A stretch of 64,000 nt of DNA from Mesorhizobium sp. Pch-S (lineage in GTDB: Bacteria; Pseudomonadota; Alphaproteobacteria; Rhizobiales; Rhizobiaceae). The notes beneath the pieces are model-generated. The model was not told where the DNA came from, did no database searches, and saw only the letters and a program-made list of their open reading frames with translations. The stretch lies in contig NZ_CP029562.1 in the NCBI RefSeq assembly GCF_004136315.1, positions 2,356,001-2,420,000 of the forward strand. Reading direction: 5' to 3'. Shown piece by piece: positions 47,541 through 54,700 of this stretch (positions within the stretch are counted from its first letter, which is position 1; each line of letters starts with the position of its first letter). A program made the position numbers and the translations under genes.

Positions 47541-47721
47541 CTGAACCTCTCTCCGTCTGCCCTTTGCGCAGACAGGATTTCTGCAAGGGCACCCGATTGG
47601 AGATTAGCGGTGATGGGGCGGCGGCGGCACAACGCTTAGGTGGAGTTACACTTCAGGCGTAGACGGCGACCTCTTTGGTAGGATCGTCCGGCTTTTCCTG
47701 CGGCTGGCCAGAGGCCCATGA

Positions 47722-47752
47722 AAAAAGGCCCCGCGCGAAGCGGAGCCTTTTT
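47722..47752. terminator. Bidirectional intrinsic terminator downstream of the Asp-rich small protein gene
   Basis: AAAAAGGCCCCGC at 47722-47734 pairs with GCGGAGCCTTTTT at 47740-47752 with one C-A mismatch, loop GCGAA. A and T runs on both sides allow function in either direction. It separates the small-protein transcript from the RTX gene that starts at 47540. Bases 47541-47721 hold no gene that I can see and probably contain the RTX promoter. Confidence 0.8.
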
Positions 47753-47803
47753 CGGTCGGGCTGCAGCGATGGGAGGACGCGCCGCAGTCGACTGCGGAGG
47801 TCA

Positions 47804-48085
47804 TCAGCCAGCAGCTGCGTAGCCAGTTGCCGTGATGCTCGACCATTCGTTTTCCTGAACCGCAACGACGAGATTGAGGTCGGTTGCAGTGTCATGGCCA
47901 TAGGCCTGGACGTCGATCGCAAACGTGGCTTCGTTGCCGTTGATGTCGACGCAGACGTCGATGTCGTGATTGACGTCGAGGTTGCTGTCGATATCCGAAT
48001 AGAGGTCGAAGTCGACATCGATGTTGGAATCGAAATCGTACGAGGCATCCAGGTTCACGTCAGACGGATCACAGTAGAAAGTCAT
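47804..48085 (-). CDS. Asp-rich small protein of the type I secretion locus (93 residues), unknown function
   Basis: The frame starts at ATG 48085 with GGAGAG about 5 bases upstream. Residues 8-50 alternate Asp with hydrophobic or Ser/Asn residues (DFDSNIDVDFDLYSDIDSNL), a strongly acidic beta-type pattern that could bind calcium. Residues 51-83 align without gaps to residues about 159-191 of the RTX protein encoded just upstream at 48302-49744, with 11 of 33 identical, including ATF near the start and a final SS. There is no signal peptide or membrane helix, so it may be a type I substrate or a partner of the RTX protein. I do not recognise a named family. Confidence 0.75.
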   Translation of the reverse strand: MTFYCDPSDVNLDASYDFDSNIDVDFDLYSDIDSNLDVNHDIDVCVDINGNEATFAIDVQAYGHDTATDLNLVVAVQENEWSSITATGYAAAG

Positions 48086-48253
48086 GTCACTCTCCTTGTC
48101 GCTTTGATGATGTCCGGCAATCTTGTCCGGCACATTCGAAGTCTAGGCCTCATCGTTGCGATCATCAAATATTCAAGTGGCGTAATTTCTCTCTCTTGCA
48201 GAGTAATACTTTTGGTTTATTTGAGTTCACGGATCATAACTTTGAATAAAAAA

Positions 48254-48284
48254 GGCATCCACCCCTTGAGGATGGATGCCAAAA
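48254..48284 (-). terminator. Terminator after the second RTX gene
   Basis: GGCATCCA at 48254-48261 is inverted as TGGATGCC at 48273-48280. On the minus strand the hairpin is followed by a run of six T (complement of 48248-48253). It lies about 20 bases beyond the RTX stop at 48302. The flanking AAAA at 48281-48284 could give weaker action on the plus strand. Confidence 0.75.
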
Positions 48285-48301
48285 GTATCAAGTTCGGCTA
48301 T

Positions 48302-49744
48302 TCAGCCAAAGACGGCCAGAAGATCCCCCAGCTGGAAGGTAAGTTGTGTATCCGTCAGAGCCGGATTGATATCGGCATCCACGGCTATGGCATGCATGAT
48401 CGTGGCTGTCTGCTGCGTGCTGAACGCTCCGCGCATCGGCATCGCGCCGAATTCGGGATTGTTGGCGAAGAATTCGTCCAGGGTGAGCGTCGAACGTTCC
48501 CCTTCCAGGCGCAGCGTGACGACAAGGTCATCCCGGTCACCCCGGTCTCGTTCCATCGAAATGGCCCGCGAACCGGCGCGGATCAATGCCTCGAGATCTT
48601 CGATGGCAAGCCGGTCACCGCCACTGATTGAGAAATCGGCGATGGTATCGTCGTCGAACGCTCCAGCGACGAGATAGGTGTCGGCACCCGCGCCTCCCCT
48701 CATCAGATCGTCGCCATCGCCGGAGGAGAGGCCCAATCGGAAGACATCGTTGCCGGCGCCACCCAAGATCTCGTCGCGGCCATCGCCTCCGTCGAGCAGA
48801 TCGTTGCCGCCACCGCCTGTGATCAGGTCCTTGCCATCACCACCGACGATCAGATCATTGCCGGCGTCCCCGGACAGTGTGTCGTTGCCATCGCCACCAA
48901 ACAACCAGTCGTCGCCGTCACCGCCACCCAGACGGTCGCGGCCATCGCCGCCAAAGGCCGTATCGTTGCCGCCGCCGCCACTGATGCGGTCATCGCCTTT
49001 GCCGCCAAACAGCCAGTCTTCGCCATCGCCTGCGCGGATGACATCGTCGCCGCGGTCTCCGCGCACCAGCGAGTCACCATTGCCAGTGACGATGGTATCG
49101 CCCCATCTGGTGCCGGAATATTCGGTGTAGACGATCTCGGCATCGACCGCCGAAATGGCCGAAACGACGCTCGAGGAATATTGATCGTCCAGGGCGATGG
49201 CATCGGCTTGAAGATCGACGAAACTGTTCTCGCCGTGAGCGGTAACATGCGCCTCAAAGGTTGCCAGATTGCCTTGAAGCGAGCCGACTCCCGATCGGCA
49301 GGCCTCCACCGTGACGTCATTGATCTGGTGGGCAGGGGCCAGGTCCGTTTCAAAAGCAAAACTGGCGCCGATAGCCGACACAACGGTCTGCTGGCTCATC
49401 CCGTGCATGTCCGTGCTGGTGACGGTCCTGCTGTTGCTGACCGAAATATCGGCGTCGGTCATCGCGACCACGGCCGAAGTCATGGCGAATGGCGATTGAT
49501 CACCGTAGGCTCGGGACGCTGCCTCGGCGCCCAACACAGCGATGGCGAAGGATGCCAGACCGCGATCGATCGTGGTCAAGTGGACCTGGGTGCTGGAAAA
49601 CGTCGATTGACCGAAGGCATCCGCGCTTGCCTGTGCGGAAACGCCGATCGCGCTTTGCGCCGTCACCGTGCGCACCTGCACGGTCTGCTGCGGATGGTTG
49701 CCACAGCCGTGCTGGTGGCCTTTGCTTGAATTTGGCGTGCCCAT
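48302..49744 (-). CDS. RTX calcium-binding secreted protein with a distinct N-terminal domain, 480 residues
   Basis: The start at ATG 49744 is preferred to the ATG at 49759 because AAGGAG lies 7 bases before it, inside the longer reading. Residues 1-210 have no signal peptide and no recognised domain; they are Ala/Ser/Val/Thr-rich with loosely repeated blocks such as QTVVSAIGASF and SSVVSAISAVDAE. Residues about 215-355 are tandem GGxGxDxLx repeats. Then GDRLAIEDLEALI and a C-terminal region ending LTFQLGDLLAVFG, a likely secretion signal. It is transcribed toward the exporter genes. Residues 159-191 resemble the neighbouring 93-residue protein. Function unknown. Confidence 0.9.
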   Translation of the reverse strand: MGTPNSSKGHQHGCGNHPQQTVQVRTVTAQSAIGVSAQASADAFGQSTFSSTQVHLTTIDRGLASFAIAVLGAEAASRAYGDQSPFAMTSAVVAMTDADISVSNSRTVTSTDMHGMSQQTVVSAIGASFAFETDLAPAHQINDVTVEACRSGVGSLQGNLATFEAHVTAHGENSFVDLQADAIALDDQYSSSVVSAISAVDAEIVYTEYSGTRWGDTIVTGNGDSLVRGDRGDDVIRAGDGEDWLFGGKGDDRISGGGGNDTAFGGDGRDRLGGGDGDDWLFGGDGNDTLSGDAGNDLIVGGDGKDLITGGGGNDLLDGGDGRDEILGGAGNDVFRLGLSSGDGDDLMRGGAGADTYLVAGAFDDDTIADFSISGGDRLAIEDLEALIRAGSRAISMERDRGDRDDLVVTLRLEGERSTLTLDEFFANNPEFGAMPMRGAFSTQQTATIMHAIAVDADINPALTDTQLTFQLGDLLAVFG

Positions 49745-50187
49745 GGCAAACTCCTTCATTGCGCGACAAGCATAGTCTGCAAAGAGGCTCCGGAAACGGC
49801 TTCATAGCGCTGATCGCCTTGATTGCAGACCTACGCCTTCCGGTTGAGCACCGTTGGAGCGGATGGTGCACCTAAGGCAGGTCCTGTACCTTGGTCGACA
49901 GGGTAAGCCTTGGAAGTCCAAGGGAATTCGGCGGTTCGTTCGGCATTCACGACAGGCACTTTCGACGAGCAGCCGATGCATGTGAAGCGCCTCACATCGG
50001 AGGTGCTCTCATTGCGATACGACTGGAGCAATTCCAGCAAAAGTGCGCATCGGTCTTGCGTCCGGAATTACGCAAAACAATGAGTTCGGATGTTTCCGTA
50101 AAAACCGGAAATGCTCGAGATGAAACTGATCGGAAAGAGGGTTCCGGTGGCGCACAGGCAAGCGCCCACAAAACCGAGGAGACTGAA
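49745..50187. other. 443-base gap between the RTX gene and the LuxR-type regulator
   Basis: No convincing gene lies here. The plus-strand frame upstream of 50188 is open back to 49891 but lacks a ribosome site and protein-like composition. The left part should hold the promoter of the minus-strand RTX gene and the right part that of the LuxR gene. A degenerate intergenic repeat occupies about 50025-50082. Confidence 0.6.
50025..50082. repeat. Second copy of the GCAATTCC intergenic repeat, inverted relative to 18909
   Basis: The stretch reads GGAGCAATTCCAGCAAAAGT, then GCGCATCGGTCTTGCGTCCG and GAATTACGCAAAACA. Its reverse complement follows the copy at 18909-18965 through the AATTCC ends, the GAC-G-A-GACCG/AAACCG centre and TGC-ACTTT. 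The arms GCAATTCC and GGAATTACG make an imperfect palindrome. It lies in the LuxR gene upstream region. Confidence 0.5.
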
Positions 50188-50892
50188 ATGACTGGGGATG
50201 CACAAAAGGCGGTTGTGCTGGTAGTTGACACTCTGGCGCTGAGATGCGCCGGCATTACGACCTTGATCAACGAATGGGTCAGCCCTCTAGGCAAATCGGC
50301 CCATGCGATAGAGCCGGAAAACATCGGTTTCTATTCTCAACCAGGCAACATCGTTTCACTTATTGTCCTGAATGTTGGCGGCTCATCGTTGCATGATCTG
50401 CAGACGCGGACGGTTTTACAAAATGTAAGGGAGCAATTCCCGACAACACCCTGCGCCATTCTTTCGGACCGGACGGAAGCGGAAGAGGCTGTCGGTGCCG
50501 TGACCTTCGGCTTCCAGGCCTTCATTTCGACCACCACGCCCTTGGCCGTGGTGCACCAGGCACTTGCCTTCATCATGAACGGCGGCGCGTATTTCCCTCG
50601 GGAAGCCCTGCTGGAGATTGCGGACGGCAGAGACCGTGCCCGCCATCATTCGGGCGCCGCGACGGGCAACGGCCTGCTGACACCGAGGCAGAATCAGGTT
50701 CTCGACCGGCTCCGCTCCGGCAAGTCCAACAAGCTTATCGCGCGTGAACTCGACATGCAGGAATCGACCGTCAAGGTCCATGTCCGGCAGATCATGAGCA
50801 AGCTTGGAGCGACAAACCGCACCCAGGTGGCGATCATGGCCCTGATGAAGGGCGATCTTGCTGCCGGTGGCCAGGAGCCGGCCATGGCCTAG
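50188..50892 (+). CDS. LuxR/NarL-type regulator with degenerate receiver-like domain
   Basis: The protein has 234 residues from the ATG at 50188, with GAGGAG 6 bases upstream deciding the start. Residues 8-140 follow the receiver-fold pattern (VVLVVDTLALRCAGITTLIN, SLIVLNVGG, CAILSD, GFQAFISTTTP), but the usual phosphoacceptor Asp is replaced by Asn62 in LIVLNVG. The LuxR helix-turn-helix is at 163-218 (LTPRQNQVLDRLRSGKSNKL, then IARELDMQESTVKVHVRQIM). It is therefore probably phosphorylation-independent. It faces the RTX gene and may control the secretion locus. Confidence 0.88.
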   Translation: MTGDAQKAVVLVVDTLALRCAGITTLINEWVSPLGKSAHAIEPENIGFYSQPGNIVSLIVLNVGGSSLHDLQTRTVLQNVREQFPTTPCAILSDRTEAEEAVGAVTFGFQAFISTTTPLAVVHQALAFIMNGGAYFPREALLEIADGRDRARHHSGAATGNGLLTPRQNQVLDRLRSGKSNKLIARELDMQESTVKVHVRQIMSKLGATNRTQVAIMALMKGDLAAGGQEPAMA

Positions 50893-51051
50893 GCGGCTGA
50901 GCCAAGCGCCGGCAAGAAACAAATCCGCTTCCCGTCCGCTATCCAAGCCACGCTGCCGCGCGTAGACTTTCCCACAGACAAGGCAACGAACGAAGTTCAG
51001 AACAGACAAAAACAGAATCTCACTTGAACTGAGATCACGTTGGGGGCACCG

Positions 51052-51732
51052 ATGTTGATGACCAGTCCGGATCAGGAACCTAAACACACACTGGCGAAGT
51101 TCGCGCATTATGATCGCGACCTGCTGGACAGGATGTTTGGCGACGCCAAGCCTGAAAAATACCCTGCGGGTCGGCTGCTTTTTCTCCAGGACGATCCATC
51201 CGACCGTGTCTACGGTCTGCTCGCCGGTTCGGTCGAGATTTCGATCTTTTCAGCCGAAGGCGACAAACTTGTCGCCAACCTGCAATTCCCGCCGAGCCTG
51301 ATCGGCGAAATCGGGGTGCTGGATGGTGGCCGCAGGACGGCGACAGCCATCTGCAGGTCTGAATGTTCCATCGTGTCGCTGACGCGCAAGCAGGTGCTTG
51401 ACCGCATCGAGCGGGACCCTTTGCTCGGTCGAGCCATCATTGAATTGCTGTGCAAGCGATTGAGGTGGATCAGCGAAGAGCTCGGTGACCATACCTTCCT
51501 TGCCATTGAGGCCAGGCTCGCCAAGCGGCTGCTGCATCTCAGCGAGCTGCTTTCCGATGCCGCGGGCTGGATCGCGATCTCGCAATCGGAACTCGCCCAG
51601 ACGCTCGGCGCGACGCGGGAATCCGTCAATAAACTTCTCAACGACTGGCGCGGCCGCGGCCTGATCGCGACAAAACGTGGACACGTCAAGGTCAACGATC
51701 CGGCCCGCCTGCGACGCGTCAGTTCCGAGTGA
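51052..51732 (+). CDS. Crp/Fnr-family transcriptional regulator
   Basis: The protein has 226 residues from the ATG at 51052. GGGG lies 5-9 bases upstream. A TTG at 51040 is possible but less likely. The cyclic-nucleotide-binding domain covers about 20-135; its phosphate-binding cassette reads IGEIGVLDGGRRTATA with Glu86 and Arg95, which keeps the two residues that hold cAMP in Crp. There are no Cys clusters for an Fnr iron-sulfur centre. The C-terminal winged helix is ISQSELAQTLGATRESVNKL then LNDWRGRGLIATKRGHVKV. It lies tail-to-tail with the P450-peroxidase gene; a nucleotide cyclase lies beyond that. Confidence 0.9.
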   Translation: MLMTSPDQEPKHTLAKFAHYDRDLLDRMFGDAKPEKYPAGRLLFLQDDPSDRVYGLLAGSVEISIFSAEGDKLVANLQFPPSLIGEIGVLDGGRRTATAICRSECSIVSLTRKQVLDRIERDPLLGRAIIELLCKRLRWISEELGDHTFLAIEARLAKRLLHLSELLSDAAGWIAISQSELAQTLGATRESVNKLLNDWRGRGLIATKRGHVKVNDPARLRRVSSE

Positions 51733-51792
51733 GTTGCCTCCGGTCGGCTATGCTTGCCGATCAGAAGCCTGATCTCGATCATCGGCACTCAC

Positions 51793-54700
51793 TCAGCTGG
51801 CGGCCAGACGCCAGTGCAGGAACTGCAACGCTGCACGGCTCGGCATGAAGAAATAACCTCCGCCACGCGTCGTTATGAACGACGGCAGGGTCGTCAGTTC
51901 CACCGCCCCTTCCCATCGCGGGATGGTGAAGCGTCCCCTCGGCGCCTCGGCGGTGCCAGGCTGCCTACCGATCAGCGGATCCTTTTCACCGCGCAAGCCG
52001 TGGAAATTCTGTGCCGACATCCAGGTCTGCTGGATGAATTCATATTGCCGTTCGAAGCTCGCATTGAAGCAGATGAACAGCAGCCCTTTTTCCGTCTTGC
52101 CATCGCGGTCCAGAACATAGCTCCGGCCCGCCCGCAAGATGCGATGCCGCTTCGAGATGCGCAGTTGGGTGTCGATGTCGGTGCCGAGGGAATCACGGGG
52201 ATTGGAACGCCTGATGTGGGCGCCCAGCGGGCAATGCAGTCCCTGCGGATCTTCGGCGCCGTAGGTGAACTGATTGTCGAGTTCACGCCCAGGTCCGTCC
52301 GGATTCCTGGTCAGCGACGAGCCGTTTTTCCATCGCCCGACAATGCGGGCACCGATCCACTCTTCATCCACCGCTTCAAAGTCATACGTACCGCTGCCAC
52401 GCAGATTGGCGGCCTCCTCACGGCAGTAGTCGTTGAAACGTTCAACATGCTGCTCGAGCTGGCGGATGACGACGAACGAACCGTTGCGGCCAAAATCATG
52501 TGTGGCAGCCCTGCCATCGACTGGTTGGCCATCAGCGTCGATCGCCAGCAGGCGCCCTTCAGCGTCGAACTCCGCGGGCGTCGTCGGGCTGGGCGGGTAG
52601 AAGCCGTGCTCGTCTCGATAGCCGAACAGGAATTCGCCGGCGGCGATCTGGTGAATGGGACTTGAATTGTGGTTGCGCCGGCGCCGCGTACCCTTGATCA
52701 CCGGCTGGGACACACCGTCGACGAAACCGAAATGCTCCCGCGCCGGGCGTTTCTCCTCATCACCCTCCCCGATGGGTTTTGCCGGACATCTGGCACTGCT
52801 GCGATCGATCACGAGCGGAACGACTGCCCTGGAGATCAACCCGGTTCTTTTGGCAAGGTTGCCTATGTCGAGCACCATTCCATCGAGCTTTGCCCTGTCG
52901 GCGGCATAGCAGATCATTGCGAGGTCGACCGGCGTCGTCTTGGAACCCCAGGACCAGTTTTCAGGTGCACTGTCGCCCTGATCGTCGAGGATGCGGCTGC
53001 GATAGTCGTTCGCCATGCCTTGCCTGAAGGTTGGCGGAAAACTGCCCAGCGCATCGCTGTCTGGATTACCGGCGAAGCCCAGTTTGGTCAGGCCCTGAGG
53101 ACCAAAGACACAGAACATCGCACGCGACTGCGGTTTGCTGTCCCCGAAACTCGTGTGTTTCAAAAGATGCGCCAGCACCTCTTGTCGTTGCGCTGCAGAA
53201 CTCCCGTCACCGACTTCGAACGCAAACATGACGGCATGTTCGAGATTGCCGAGCGGTCCGAATATGAGGGATTGTATTTCGCCGCTTTCCAGACTCTCGA
53301 CCGAAGTCTCGCCGGCCTGATTCAGAAGCATCCGCGCCAGCGACGGTTTGATGCCATCCTGCCGAGGCAAAGACGTGAACAGGCTCAACCAGTCGCGTGC
53401 CTGGCTCGCGCGCGCGGCCTGGAAGCCCTGTCTGATGCGCGAGTTCTTGCGGATTATCGTGGTGTTCAGATCTGGATAGGCGGAATACCAGAAAGAGGTC
53501 GGGATCTGCTCGGCGCGCGCCCAGCGCTTGAAGCGGTCGCCGTCGCGGCTGCCGTCCAGGAACAGAAAACGTGTTCTGGGAAACCCTCTGGTGTTGCTCC
53601 AGATGCCGGTCAGGCCGGCCGAAGCCTTGGTGACGAAATCCTCCAGGTAGCTTTCCCAGCTGCCACCGTAATTGCTGAAGAAAACGAGGCGGTCGGTCCG
53701 TGGAATCCTGACCCAGCGCGCAAAATGGATTGTACTTATGTCGCCGAGATATCCTGGCCTGTATGCGCGCCGGGCTGCGATCGAGATGACATAGAACGAA
53801 AACCGCAGCAGGACGCGCCGAAGCACACCAGGTTTCAACCACCATCCCGGCTTGATGACGGAAACAGCGGTCATGTGGTTCTGGACGTAGCCTTCCTTGT
53901 CCTCGCGCTCCTGAAGCTTCGCCAGATTGTCGAGCTTTATTCCGGCGGTTCTGATCTCCTCGCGTTGCTCGATATGCCGCAACCGCAGGGCCACGGCTAT
54001 GAGCAGCATGGCGATCGCCAGGATCAGTCCGCCGACAGCCAGAATGAAGGAATCTCCAAGACGTGCCACGGTGCGGAACCAGTGCACGCCTTTATCGAAT
54101 TGCAGGTAGTAGGTCAGCCAGGTGAAAACCCCGACCAGGACGACCAACGGTATTGCGGTGCGCAGGTTGAAGATGCTGTGCACCGTTGCCGACAGAAGCG
54201 TGCCGCCCGGCTTTTCCAGAAGACTTTGCGCGGGCGAGAACGCCCAGTCGAAATGCGATTCTTTCTCCAGCTCCTCGCGCACGTCTTTCAATATTTCTCC
54301 CGCCGAGGAGCTGTCCGATATCACCGCAGTGGATGGCGGAGCGAGCAGGGTCTGTTGTTCGACAAGCTCTGCAAGCCTGTTTGCCAGCAACTGTTCGGCC
54401 TTGATCCGCGCAACGGAATGTCCCGGCGTGCCAGCGAACACCAGCCCCGACATTTCACCGAACTGCGGCGAGACATCGATCGCGTGTTTGAGCAGGAAAG
54501 CCTCCAGCGGGCCTTTGAGCGAATCGGCCGCGAAGCGCTCGAATATCGGTTGCAGTTGCGTCTTCGTGGCGGCGACAAATGCCTCGATCACCGCGCGTTT
54601 GCTGCCGTCGCCCGACAGTTCGAGCACGAGATGGAAGCCATCCCCAGTCTTCTTTCCGGCATCGCTTGTCGCTATGGCCGCGAGACTGGCGAAGTGGATG

